64,000 nt of DNA from Dactylis glomerata (lineage: Eukaryota > Streptophyta > Magnoliopsida > Poales > Poaceae). A program made the translations under genes and the position numbers. This document shows positions 33,624 through 45,680 of the stretch, one piece after another; position 1 is the stretch's first letter; each line of letters starts with the position of its first letter. Below the pieces are notes generated by a model, which was not told the origin of the DNA, did not search any database, and saw only the letters and a program-made list of their open reading frames with translations. Where the stretch lies: contig QXEO01001034.1 of assembly GCA_007115705.1 (NCBI GenBank), forward strand, positions 4,882,212-4,946,211, given 5' to 3'.

Positions 33624-34508
33624 GCACGCGGCGGCGGCCCTCAGCCTGCATTGTCGCGGCAGCGCCCGCGGCCAGACCACCCGCGCGACCGCGGCCCTTA
33701 GAAGAGGTAGCCCCGGTGTCGACCTGACCGGAGGCGTGACGGCGCCCTCCATACGCCTGGGGTCGCACGGCTCACGTCCTTTCGGCGTGCCAGCGGTCAT
33801 GTCTGCAGCATCCGGCGTGGTGCTGCTCCAAGCGGCCACCCCACAGGACTACGGCATTTACCCTGCCAGAGGATAAGGGTGGGGTACACCAGAAGAGGAG
33901 ATCAGAAGGTCGACGATGGCGGCGATTATGGCGATGCAAGAAGCCCTAGGGCGTCGGGGACCAAGAGCCCGGCCGCAGGCGAGCGTCGCTGGACGGTGCT
34001 CCATGGCAAAGCTACGCAGGGAAGCAGCGGAGCAGTAGCAGCGCGGCAGGGAAGCACTAGCAGGGAGGGGGCCGAGCAGTAGTAGGGCGGCGGCGGAGCA
34101 GGAGAAGGGAGGACATAGACAATCACCCCACGAGCGTGGTACCCCACCGTGTCCACCGCCACCACGGACTCCCAACCAACAATCCCCATATAGAGCAAGG
34201 GAACCGCCGGACCTACAGATACCCACCCACCTACGGCGCCGCCGCACTGGCCTTCTGTCTGACTGAGGCTGGGGATGGGGAGGCTCGAGAAAGTTGGAGA
34301 ATGGTGCGCCCTATCTTGACCGCTCCCAATAACTCTCGTTCTTGCTTGACCTGCGTCTGTACATCTCGGTCCAGGAAGCCGCCTCCTCCATCTATCCCGT
34401 GAGTCCACGTCGCAACCACCAGGTCACCCTTTGACGCTAAAAAAAACAAGTAACCCGCACGCTTTGTATTGTCGGCTAGGTCTACGCCGAGCTAACTGTA
34501 TTCGTTCT

Positions 34509-35447
34509 TGTGGTGACCCAGCATACCACTGCATGTTGTAGTATGCAAGTCATTGACATAACACTCGTGAAGTACCATTTCACAAATATTACATCCCTCA
34601 GAGTGGTACAACAGAAACATAGCGGTCTTTATTCAAGCACTTAATATTACAAGCCACAAACTTATAAAGGACTCCAGTTCCTCCTCGGTCCAAAGAGGAA
34701 CAGTTCCTCCTCGGTCCAAAGAGGAACACTAGTAGGTTCTACTTTGATGCTACAAACCTTAACTAGGACTGTTAGAAGTAAGCTAAACATGAGAACGGGC
34801 TTAAGTCACTTTATTCTATAAGGTTTATGTGACTCAAGCTACTACCCTATACTACTAGTTGTCGGCCTCCTCCTCGGTTCCTTCGTTGTTTCCATAAGCT
34901 ATGGTGTAATCCACGCCTTCGACTCTACCGGAAAGGTCCGGTTCTTCATAATAGACTTCCTCGTGGTCCTCCGATGCTCCTTCAGTTTCCGCGTTCTGGC
35001 CCTCCAAGTCTAAGCAAGGGTTAAGAGAGAATGGGGTGAGTAACGAGCGTTACCCAACAAGTTCATTTAACAGGATAGAGGTGTTTGATGCACTAGCTAC
35101 GACCATAGACTCAAGAGTCTTAGGTCAAATGCAGTTTTCATAATCATTTCTTCAAAGATTGCTTTTATTTAAAAGAACTATGTTCGTCAGTCTTCACAGG
35201 TTGATTAGATCTTCGATGGGCTCCTTTCCTGCCGCGTTCGTAGCTTCTTCTCGGAACAAGGAGTATCTTGATACTTTTTGTACACTCTGCAGAGGTGGTC
35301 ACTTGTACCCATGAGAGATCAACACTTTGCTGTACAACCGGGCGTACTTTCCCGTCCATACTTCTTTTGTATGGGGCCCAGTTGATGATCCAAGCCAATC
35401 ACCGTTCTTCTCCGCGACCCCGCAGACCCACCCTTTTGTAAGTCCAT
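34509..35447 (-). repeat. 3' LTR of the chromovirus, first part
   Basis: Begins TGTGGTGACCCAGC and matches 52630-53542. It contains an extra 26-bp tandem duplication (34675-34700 and 34701-34726) that the other LTR lacks. It is interrupted at 35447 by element C. Confidence 0.9.
35443..35447. other. Target-site duplication TCCAT of element C, left copy
   Basis: TCCAT here and again at 42390-42394. The uninterrupted LTR at 53538 reads GTAAGTCCATCCTCCCC, with TCCAT present once, which proves the duplication. Confidence 0.95.
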
Positions 35448-37082
35448 TGATGCGTGGTAAATAACCAGCCCGTTGGGAACCCCAAGAGGAAGGTGTGATG
35501 AATATAGTAGCCGATTTTCCCTCAGTAAAGAAACCAAGGTATGTCGATTAGGAGAGGAGCAAACAAACGACTGAAGGTGATGCTGACTGGCCTAATAGCA
35601 CTCCAACAAGGGCGCCGTTTACGACACTTGTTGACTCATCTTCAACCGGTAGCAACGCGGAACCTGCACACAACACAACCAAATACTTTGCTCACAACTT
35701 ACGATGAGGTTGTCAATCTCACCGGTTTGCTGTAAACAAAGGAATGAGCATATCGAGTGGAAAATGATAATAGTATGCGAGTAAAGTAAACAGTGCGAGT
35801 AAAGTAAGCAGGTGATAGCAATATAAAGGAAATAGGATCGGGATCCACAGTTCACTAGCGGTGTCTCTCCATAAGATAAAATAATACAAGCTGGGTAAAC
35901 GAATTACAGTTGGGCAATTGATAGAATAAAGATAACGTGCATATGATGAGAGGATCACTATGAGATTTACTCTGGGCATTACAACAAAATCTATAGACCG
36001 CCATCCAACTGCATCTATGACTAATAATCCACTCACGGGGATATCGTCCGAACACCCCATGAGTATTAAGTTGCGAACAACAGATAATTGCATTAAGCAA
36101 AGTGTGTAATGTAAACAAAGCATATGCCCTCGAGCATATGAATGTTGTTTTCCCCCTAGTAGCAACAGCACATCTACAACCTTAGAGGTTTCTGTCACTC
36201 CCCCAGATTAAATAGAGGCATGAACCCACTATTGAGCATAAATACCCCCTCTTGGAGTCACTAGCAACTACTCGGCCAAGATAGCTACTAACAACGGAGA
36301 GCATACAAGATCATAAACAACATAGAGATAACAAAAGATAAATTTCAGTACTTCAACTCAAGCATAACACCAAATTCATCGGATCCCAACAAACCAAACA
36401 TGTAGAATTCATTAACGGTAATCTCAATCATGTAGGGCAGCTCATGAGATCTAAACATGAAGCACATGGTGGAGAAGACAACCATATAGCTACTGCTATG
36501 GACCCATAGTCCAAGGTAGACTACTCACTCATCGCTCCGGAGGCAAGCATGGCGATGAAGAAGACCTCCGGTGGCGATTCCCCTCTCCGGCAGGGTGCCG
36601 GGAAGAGCTTCTGGACCCTCCCGATCTTCGGGTCGACGGCGGCAGCGGATCGCGATGTGTTCTGGAAAACTGATCGAGTCTTTAGGTTTTTCTCGTCGGG
36701 GGGTCTTTATAGGCGAAGGGGCATCGTCAGAAGTGGACCGAGGCGGTCTCACACATAAGGGGCGTGGCCCAGCCCCTGGCCGCGCTGCCCTGGTGTGAGG
36801 GCACCTCGTGGCCCCACTCCATCTCCTCTTCGGTTCTTTGGAAGCTTCGGTAAAATTCTAGGCGAATGGCTTTGGTTTCGCCCAATTCCGAGAATATTTC
36901 CTGTGTAACTTTTCTGAAACACAAAAACAGCAGAAAACAGGGAACTGGCACTGTGGCAACTTGTTAGTAGGTTAGTTCCAGAAAATGCATAAAAGTGCCA
37001 CGAAGTGTAACGAAACACTAAGCAAATGGTGTAAAAACAAGCATGGAGCATCAAAAATTATGGATACGTTGGAGACGTATCA
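35448..37082 (-). repeat. 3' LTR of element C (1635 bp)
   Basis: TGATGCGTGGTAAATAACC...GACGTATCA. Followed by GCATCCCCAAGCTT, on the minus strand the polypurine-like AAGCTTGGGGATGC. Confidence 0.92.
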
Positions 37083-39978
37083 GCATCCCCAAGCTTAACT
37101 CCTGCTCGTCCTCGAGTAGGTAAGTGATAACAAAAAAAATAATTTTTGAGGTGACATGCACCTACACAATCTTGATCATCTATGTAAGCGTTGTGCGCTG
37201 GGATCAAAAGAACTTAAAACATGGGCATGAAAGACATAATCTTGATAGAAGAAACTTAGCAACCATGTTATAACATGAAAATGAACACAAACAAAAGATC
37301 ATGAAAATGAAACAATGAAAGTCAAACGTGTGTTCAAATCATAAGGAAAATCATACAACTGGTTTTCAGCTTGTCCTTCATGGAGAGCAAAACTTAAATG
37401 CATAGGACACCTTCAAGTTTAAGAGGGCGACTAGATACAAATAATTTAAGAACAAGTGAAACCAACAATATGAATCAATCAATGAAAACTTTGGGACAAT
37501 GCACATTATACTAAGAATGATAACTATGCTCTCTTAATGGTGCATAAAGATAGAAGGTGGTGACTCAACATAAAAGTAAAAGAAAGGCCCTTCGCGGAGG
37601 GAAGCAGTGATTGCAAGTTTTATAGACCTTCAAAAATTATGGTACTTACCGGCTTTGAGCTCTCATTGCCCCCATCATAAGCATCTTGAATGGTTAAAGT
37701 TAATGCGAGAACAATTATGATGCATATGCTTGACAAATCATAAGTTGAAAACCTCGTGTCCCGTGAATATGAGTACCCAAACCTCATGCTACTTTACTTA
37801 GAGTCCCAAGCAAGGCTCTTGTCATTGTAAGTATATATGTATCATCGAGAACCGCCAACGGGGTACCTCCGTGCCCGATGACATGGAACAAGCCCACATC
37901 AAAATGACAGGACAAGCAGACAATGAACACCTCGACATCTCTTTTATTTACCATTTGTTTAGCTTTTTATTTTGAGATGCGTCGTCGAATGTCCACTATG
38001 GGTATGCTGCAAATTTCCACCATGAATTATGCATGGCTTAGATTGGCGGCCCAGGCGTTTCCCTAACACATATACAAACTCCATGATCCCTGCAAGATTC
38101 CCAATTCATTTCACACCGCGGGCATCCATAAACAAAAGATCACGATATCAACTCAAATAAGAAGTGCAATGTTGAAAGCTTGCCCCATGACGACATGGTT
38201 GGGCTAGTCTCCAACTTACAACTTGCAAGCATAACAACTCAACATAAGAAACCACAATGTCAAATTTTTAAGAACGAGAAAAAGTAAAGTGTGCCTTCCG
38301 GTTCGTGAGAGCTTTACTGACCAATTTTCGCATAACACTGGTAAGAGTTTAATTTGAAGAGTATATAAAAGCAAGTCAAATGTACTTTGGCAAACTTGGT
38401 TTTTAGGAGTTGGATGCACGAGTAGAGCTCATACTCAGTACAAGGCGAGGGCTAGCAAAAGACTGGGAGCGACCAACTAAGAGAGCAATAATGGCCATAA
38501 TCATGCAAAGCGACATTAAAAGAAGCATAAGATGGCATCAAAAGTCAAAAACTAAATGATCATAGAGGCTATTGGCGACTTTGTAAGAGTCTAACATGTG
38601 TGAGCATGCGCCAAGTCAACCCAAATAAAGCATCAAGGAGAAAACCAAAATAATGCTTCCAAACGATAAAAACAGCGCATGATTTTTTTCAAAGGCTCAT
38701 TAAGCAATTTCAGTTATTTGAGACAAGTCATGCTACAGCAAAACCACTAAGCATACTATCAAAAAGACATCAAGCACGACATGCAAAAGCCTAAGCCGCA
38801 GTCTACACAAGCTCCTTCTTGTACCACTTTTTTGCATAAAGATTTTTCTCTTTTCCAACACCATTCAAAATTTTTATAAACACCTCTTTTGATCAAAACC
38901 AATAAGGATCAGAGGCAAAAATACACCTTGATGAAAAGATATAACAAGATCTGAACGCTTATCAAGGCGAAAATGAAAGCTAAATGCAGTTCTAGAAAAA
39001 GAAGAACACTCGTTGAAATTGTAAGAATGAAACACGGAGTGTTTTTGACAAATGAAAAGCAAGGCAACTTCTCCAAAGGAAATTTGTTGGGGTCCAACCA
39101 TTTATTGCAGCAAACTAAACTAAACTAAACTGAAAACTAAAACAACTGACGCTCCAAGAAGAACGCATAATGCATGAAGCAATAAAAATATAGTGTCTTG
39201 AAAGGTGACCTGATTTTTGCCGATGAAGAAGGGGTGCCTCGGGGGCATCCCCAAGCTTTGACGCTTGTACTTCTTGGATATTTCTTGGGGTGATGCATGG
39301 GCATCCCCAATATTGAGCTTTTGTCCGTTCTTCAACTCATCTCATCACTCTCCGATCCCTACACTTGAAAACTTCCTTCATACAAAACTAAACACAAAGT
39401 TATTAGCAACATTAGTGTAAGCATAACATAGAATCAACCCTTTTTGCTTCAGGTTTCAACCTAAAACCACCACATATTAAGTCTATACTACTGTAGCAAC
39501 TTCCCCAAAAGTTCCGTGATCAAAAGAACTCAAAAAGAAAGCGATAACGTGGCAAACACAAACATTGGCAGAAATCTGTCAAAACAGAATAGCTGACAAA
39601 GGTCGACTTTTCAGAGGGTTTTCTGTTACTCAAATCAAAAAGTGTTCAACTAATGAAAGTTTGGATATAACCTGGGGCATATGCACAAGAAATCGTAGGT
39701 CCAAAAGATATACAAATAATTTTCACGAATTTTTACGGTGCAGCACCGAAAAACTGTTTCAGGACAGCAACATCCCCAAATCTTACCTCACTCAAATTAG
39801 ATGCTTCTCTTGGCACAACAACGAAATAAAAAGGATAAGGAGAGGTCATTACAGTAGTAATAACTTCCAAGACTCAAATAAAAGAAAAAGAACTGAAAGT
39901 AAAAACATTGGGTTATCTCCCAACAGTGCTTTTCTTTAACGCCTTTGAGCTAGGCGCAGAAAATTGCGAATCAAGTAA
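37083..39978 (-). other. Conserved 3' noncoding domain of element C
   Basis: Near-colinear with 8464-11407 of element B, with one visible deletion (about 60 bp after AAGTCAAATGTACTTTGG at about 38370-38390). No credible protein. Similarity stops abruptly after GCGAATCAAGTAA, where the ORF cassettes differ. Confidence 0.8.
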
Positions 39979-40087
39979 TAATGAAAGAGGCATCGGGATC
40001 CACTATAGGAGTCTTTTCAACAATGAAGGAAATTGTGTCCAAATGAGTTTTTGAAGATCCTTTATGATCACTTTTTGGTACACTACT

Positions 40088-40564
40088 TTAATCAAAAATG
40101 TTTTCAGGACAAATCCAACTAAAATTCGTTTCCCAAGCATCGTGAATTCCTACAAGTTTATAAGGTATTGGCACTCTAAAATCTTCATTGGGTGTACCAA
40201 CAACCGCTACAGGTGAGCCAAGATTATTAAATTTCTTAAAAACTTTCCTAGCTTCAATTGCAACATCTCTAAATTCTATGCGCAAAGTTTCCAAGATAAA
40301 AGCTTTCTTCTCAGGATCTTCAATTTCATGAAGCTTAAGGAACATGTATTGCATAAAAGGATTAAGGCTAGCAAACCTAGCTTCTAACATGTGAATTAAA
40401 TAAGCAGAAGCAATTTCATAACTAGGAGCAAGCTCAACCAAAAAAAATTCCTCAACTTCCTTATGCATACTAATATGATTAAAGAACTCCTCAATGTTAC
40501 TTTTTCCAATAATCGAACCACTACCTACTGAGAGGTCTTCCAGAACATACTTAGGGAACAACAT
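40088..40564 (-). CDS. Intact 158-aa ORF of element C, function unknown
   Basis: Open frame from the ATG at 40562-40564 (MLFPKYVLEDLSVGSGSI...) to a stop at 40088. It is predicted mostly helical by eye, with segments such as EEFFNHISMHKEVEEFF, NPFMQYMFLKLHEI, KKAFILETLRIEFRDVAIEA and a C-terminal KLVGIHDAWETNF. No zinc knuckle and no catalytic motif. It occupies the same slot as the gag-like ORF of element B but shows no similarity to it. It may come from a different part of an Athila-type polyprotein or be an accessory protein. There are no disruptions. Upstream leader and downstream noncoding domain are shared with B. Confidence 0.6.
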   Translation of the reverse strand: MLFPKYVLEDLSVGSGSIIGKSNIEEFFNHISMHKEVEEFFLVELAPSYEIASAYLIHMLEARFASLNPFMQYMFLKLHEIEDPEKKAFILETLRIEFRDVAIEARKVFKKFNNLGSPVAVVGTPNEDFRVPIPYKLVGIHDAWETNFSWICPENIFD

Positions 40565-40725
40565 AATGAACTAGAGATAAAGAAATAACAACTACCAAGG
40601 ATTCTAATTTTTTTGGGTTTTTGATAAAACGATGCAAGTAAAATTAAATAAAGCAAAAGCAAAACTTAAAACAAAGTAAAGGATGTGCGTGCGAAAACTC
40701 CCCTCGCAGAAGTCTTCTACTTCCT

Positions 40726-40742
40726 CCCCGGCAACGGCGCCA
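40726..40742 (-). other. Primer-binding site, tRNA-Asp type (element C)
   Basis: CCCCGGCAACGGCGCCA on the plus strand, a 17-nt match to the tRNA-Asp 3' end including the added CCA, lying 11 bp left of the 5' LTR. Confidence 0.88.
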
Positions 40743-40753
40743 GAAAATGTGCT

Positions 40754-42389
40754 TGATGCATGGTAAATAACCAGCCCGTTGGGAACCCCAAAAGGAAGGT
40801 GTGATGAATATAGTAGCAGATTTTCCCTCAGTAAAGAAACCAAGGTATGTCGATCAGGAGAGGAGCAAACAAACGACTGAAGGTGATGCTGACTGGCCTA
40901 ATAGCACTCCAACAAGGGCGCCATTTACGACACTTGTTGACTCGTCTTCAACCGGTAGCAACGCGGAACCTGCACACAACACAACCAAATACTTTGCTCC
41001 CAACTTACGATGAGGTTGTCAATCTCACCGGTTTGCTGTAAACAAAAGAATGAGCGTATCAAGTGGAAAATGATAATAGTATGCGATTAAAGTAAACAGT
41101 GCGAGTAAAGTAAGCAGGTGATAGCAATATAAAGGAAATAGGATTGGGATCCATAGTTCACTAGCGGTGTCTCTCCATAAGATAAAACAATACAATCTGG
41201 GTAAACGAATTACAGTTGGGCAATTGATAGAATAAAGATAACGTGCATATGATGAGAGGATCACTATGAGATTTACTCTGGGCATTACAACAAAATACAT
41301 AGACCGCCATCCAACTGCATCTATGACTAATAATCCACTCACGGGGATATCGTCCGAACACCCCATGAGTATTAAGTTGCGAACAACAAATAATTGCATT
41401 AAGCAAAGTGTGTAATGTAAACAAAGCATATGCCCTCGAGCATATGAATGTTGTTTTCCCCCTAGTAGCAACAGCACATCTACAACCTTAGAGGTTTCTG
41501 TCACTCCCCCAGATTAAATAGAGGCATGAACCCACTATCGAGCATAAATACCCCCTCTTGGAGTCACTAGCAACTACTCGGCCAAGATAGCTACTAACAA
41601 CGGAGAGCATGCAAGATCATAAACAACATAGAGATAACAAAAGATAAATTTCAGTACTTCGACTCAAGCATAACACCAATATTCATCGGATCCCAACAAA
41701 CCAAACATGTAGAATTACATAACGGTGATCTCAATCATGTAGGGCAGCTCATGAGATCTAAACATGAAGCACATGGTGGAGAAGACAACCATCTAGCTAC
41801 TGCTATGGACCCATAGTCCAAGGTAGACTACTCACTCATTGCTCCGAAGGCAAGCATGGCGATGAAGAAGACCTCCGGTGGCGATTCCCCTCTCCGGCAG
41901 GGTGCCGGGAAGAGCTTCTGGACCGTCCCGATCTTCGGGTCGACGGTGGCGGCGGTTCGCGATGTGTTCTGGAAAACTGATCGGGTCTTTAGGTTTTTCT
42001 CGTCGGGGGGTCTTTATAGGCGAAGGGGCATCGTCAGAAGTGGACCGAGGCGGTCTCACACATAGGGGGTGCAGCCCAGCCCCTGGCCGCACTGCCCTGC
42101 TGTGAGGGCACCTCGTGGCCCCACTCCGTCTCCTCTTCGGTTCTCTGGAAGCTTCGGTAAAATTCTGGGCGACTGGCTTTGGTTTCGCCCAATTCCGAGA
42201 ATATTTCCTGTGTAACTTTTCTGAAACACAAAAACAGCAGAAAACATGGAACTGGCACTGTGGCAACTTGTTAGTAGGTTAGTTCTGGAAAAAGCATAAA
42301 AGTGCCACGAAGTGTAACGAAACACTAAGCAAATGGTGTAAAAACAAGCATGGAGCATCAAAAATTATGGATACGTTGGAGACGTATCA
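40754..42389 (-). repeat. 5' LTR of element C (1636 bp)
   Basis: TGATGCATGGTAAATAACC...GACGTATCA. Pairs with 35448-37082. Confidence 0.92.
42011..42020 (-). promoter_or_regulatory. Putative TATA box in 5' LTR of element C
   Basis: CCTATAAAGA on the minus strand, at the same LTR position as in element B. Confidence 0.55.
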
Positions 42390-45300
42390 TCCATCCTCCC
42401 CTATACCACATATGCAGACCGATTGGCGCACTGGTCCTCCCCTTTACACTATGGACGCTCCCATGGGTAGACCGTTCCGGACCCAGATGCCCGCTCCTAT
42501 ACAATATGGGTAGACCGATCCGGATGACTCTTACAATCCATCATAGACCAATTAGCTAGTTTGTCCCCCCTATACTATAGGCAGACCGAACAGGAAACGC
42601 ATTTTCCCCCTTTGCACTATAGTATCCCGAACAGGACAACCCTAGACTACTGATCCGTTGGCATGCGAGAGGGAAAAGATACAGCTGACTTCTCCGTCCC
42701 ATTCCAGATCTCATGGTTGACCATTATTTACGGTGCTAGAATCAGTGGCGACATTTGTTATTAGTCCTAGGTGAACTTTCCAGTTGCAGTGGGACCTCCA
42801 CCATACTCATATCATGGTCCCACTGCCCACCATCCTAGGGCAACAACCTTTGCGGTCGAAACCACTATTCATATTCATTAGTAAAAACAAACCTTTTACT
42901 TTGAATGCATTAATAATAATACCACTGGTATATTTGCAAGTAATTTGCTAAAATTAAACAAGAGATATGAGGAAGAGTGAACTTGCCTGCAAACTGCAAG
43001 GTAGTGCAGTTGGATTTGTTGAAGTGACCCGGGACCTAGGGTTCTGGAAAAAAGCATCATTGTCCGGTAAGGGCAATGGTTAAAGATTCAAAAATGCATG
43101 CTTTATGGTGTGTTTAATTTATACCCCCCTGAAGTGATTTATTTATTTGCTAGGCTTTATATATTCTTTTTATGATTTTAAAGAATATATGTTAAGGGTA
43201 ATTTCATTCAAGGATATTCATCAAATATTCTTGAATGGAATTTATTTTTAAAGAGTTAAGAATTACCAGATTTTTCTTAAATGGCTAACCATTTTTAATA
43301 TTTTCAGAAAATCAATTAACTTCTTTTCCTTTTGTGCAAATGACTCATGTGATTATTTTATTTAACAATTGAGTTCAAAATTCCTATAAGGGCTGAAAAT
43401 AGCTATCTTTTATTTTTAGTTATTTTTAGGTATTTTCTGGATTTATTCTAGGCAGATAAGGGTTTTTTCTAGACTTTTAGAATTAATTAAAACAAAAACT
43501 GGTGCTGACAGCCTGGGCCCACTGGTCAGGTCAACCCGAGTGGGCTTGACCGGACCAGCCCGGCCCAGCTGGCCCCCCCCCTCACTCTCTCCCTCACTCG
43601 GTCACGACCTAACCCTAATCCTCTCTGGCGATCTCGAATCGCCGATGACTCCCTCGTCCGATTCCGGCGAGTTTCGGCGAGTTCCGCCGCCGCCCTATGG
43701 GGCAATCGCTCTGCCTCGTCGAGTGCTTCCATCTGACCATGGGGGTTCGTCGACCTCGCCTCCTTTCATCGCCATCGCCTCTGAGCTTCGCCCAGTGGAA
43801 CTTGCCCTCGAGGCTTGATCTGCTTCGGCTGGCCTCGCTGGAGCTTCTGCCCCCGCCTCTCGGTGCTTGCGGTGGCACCTTTGTCGCTTCGTCGGTTGGA
43901 CGACGAGCCTGTAACCCTGACGTCGCCCCCAGGTGTTGTGCTTGGCCTCTCGGCCGTGAGCATGATGCCGCTCCTCGCCGTCGCAACCTCTGGACGGTGG
44001 CCTCCCTGCCACAACCGTGGCTGCGCCGACGGTGTTGCTGCCATGACCTTCTTCCTCGCTTCACTGCGAGCTCACCTATGAGTTCAATTTCTTCTCCCTT
44101 GTCTCTGTGTTCATGTTGTGGTGGCCTGGCCAGCGAGCCAGGCATGCTTGCCTTCTGCTGCTGCGCCATGCTTGAGCTTGTGATGCTATCCTAGAGCTTC
44201 TATGTTGGTCACTACTTATTGCTGCTGTTAGCTTCAGTGCAAAGTTCAGTTAAGACTTGCTTAGCTGAGTTTGTGTGATTTACCTAGCATGCTTCCCCTG
44301 TGATGGCTGGCTTGATCATGCTGTACATCTGCTGCTACTGTTAGTTTCAGTATAAGATTCAGTTAAGAGTTTCTTAACTGAATCTCCAGAATTCAGTTAG
44401 CTTGCTATCCACCCTATTTGTGCTATTAACTTGGCCATCTGGTGGTGTGCTTATTATCCAGTGTTCAAGTGATGTTTTTATGACCTGCAGTGTGAACTGC
44501 TGTCAGTTAAGTCATGTTATGACTGTCTTGCTGGATTATTTGTGATAGTGTGTAGACAGTACCTGCCCTCTGTTGCCAGTTCATATTTATGCTGATGATT
44601 GATTTCATGATGCCATAAGCATGATGAGCTTAAGCTTGCTATAACTTGTGCAGAGATATATTTTTGTTGATTTTATATGAACTGAAATGAGTTTCAGTGA
44701 TGATTTGTTGTATGAAGCAATTCATGCTTGAATAGTATTCTGCTAGTGGCTTTGTTTGCTTCCTATAGCATGTTATCTAAATAACAGCAAGTAACTGTTA
44801 CTTATTAAGTTTAGTTGTGTTTCCTCCATGTGAGGTACACAATTGTTTCTTGATAATTTAACTGGATGGCTGCTGTTGATGTGATGCTAAAGCATGCTTG
44901 GTGGCTTCTCATTAGTGGCAAAATCATCATTTTGGGCAAGCTATAATATTGATAAGAACAGATTCACATGATGATCTTAGTCCTGGCCTATGATGCATGG
45001 TCTGAGGCTTTACTCTTGATGGTGCATGTTGATTTGCTTTCCAGTTAACTAAATCTTCCTATGAAGGTTATACAGAGCATCTCTCTGTAAGTCTGAGGAG
45101 AAAAACCTCCCCAAAACCTCCTAAGTGTTGCACTTGGTAGAAGGGTTTGGTGGTGTGTGATTCTTTCTTACTGTTTATCTTGTTTATGTAAGAATCTTGA
45201 TGCTTGCAATGATTTGGTCATTGATAAGCAAGTTCTATTGTACCTTGGTCCTGTGCTGGCTTTTATGAGTGGCTAGTGGTGATGTTGGTGATGCTCTTGC

Positions 45301-45624
45301 TTGATCTTGATCAGTTTCCCCTTGTACTTGCTCTGCTCCTCCCAGGTGGCTTGCCCTGCACCTCCTTGTGCTTGGCTCCCCTCCTTGCCTGCCCTGCACC
45401 TCCTTGGTGCTTGGCCTGCTCCTTGCTGCTTCTGATCTTGTTTAAGTAACCATATTTACTGGCTTTGGCTATTGGTTTTGGTTTGGTGAGGTGAATTCAC
45501 CCTTGATGCTCAGCTCATGAGCAGGGAGAACTTTGTGAGTGTTGGCTATGATTGCTCACAGTGGTGTGTGAGTGAACTGTGCTGGTGCTGTTGCTGCTAT
45601 GCTGGTGATGCTGTGTTGGTGATG

Positions 45625-45653
45625 CTGGTCGACTAGGGTTCTTGGTCGACCAG
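45625..45653. repeat. Perfect 9-bp inverted repeat near the LTR promoter
   Basis: CTGGTCGAC (45625-45633) and GTCGACCAG (45645-45653) around an 11-nt loop. The other LTR has the same arms at 56767-56775 and 56786-56794 with a 10-nt loop. In element orientation it lies just downstream of the putative TATA box. Confidence 0.7.
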
Positions 45654-45670
45654 TTTCACACACAGTGATC

Positions 45671-45680
45671 CTTTTTATAC
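45671..45680 (-). promoter_or_regulatory. Putative TATA box of the chromovirus LTR (3' copy)
   Basis: GTATAAAAAG on the minus strand. The equivalent box in the 5' LTR is at 56812-56821. If it is the promoter, more than 4 kb of LTR lies downstream as R/U5. Confidence 0.4.

Larger units (their letters stand above)
32856..34508. other. GC-rich unassigned sequence with tandem repeats
   Basis: No known domain. Open frames on both strands (33170-33604 minus, 33210-33701 plus and others) overlap repeat arrays. The right end (GTTCT at 34504-34508) is the flank of the chromovirus. Confidence 0.35.
35448..42389 (-). mobile_element. Complete non-autonomous Athila-lineage retrotransposon C
   Basis: A 6942-bp element with LTRs 35448-37082 and 40754-42389, internal region 37083-40753 and target duplication TCCAT. 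The internal region has a perfect tRNA-Asp primer site, a leader nearly identical to that of element B, one intact 158-aa ORF and a 2.9-kb noncoding domain shared with B. There is no pol. The two LTRs differ by a few per cent on inspection, so this insertion is relatively young and younger than its chromovirus host. Confidence 0.93.

Noticed and set aside
33170..33701. Possible tandem-repeat protein gene
   Set aside because: Not annotated as CDS: one repeat period is not a multiple of three, both strands are open, and nothing similar is recognised. Kept only as a finding.
35165..35537. Short open frames around the chromovirus/element C border
   Set aside because: They cross the insertion junction and are chance frames.
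43540..44194. Overlapping 90-184 aa open frames in the chromovirus 3' LTR, repeated at 54842-55322
   Set aside because: They lie in a GC-rich part of a noncoding LTR, occur on both strands, and change length between the two LTR copies because of indels that are not frame-preserving.
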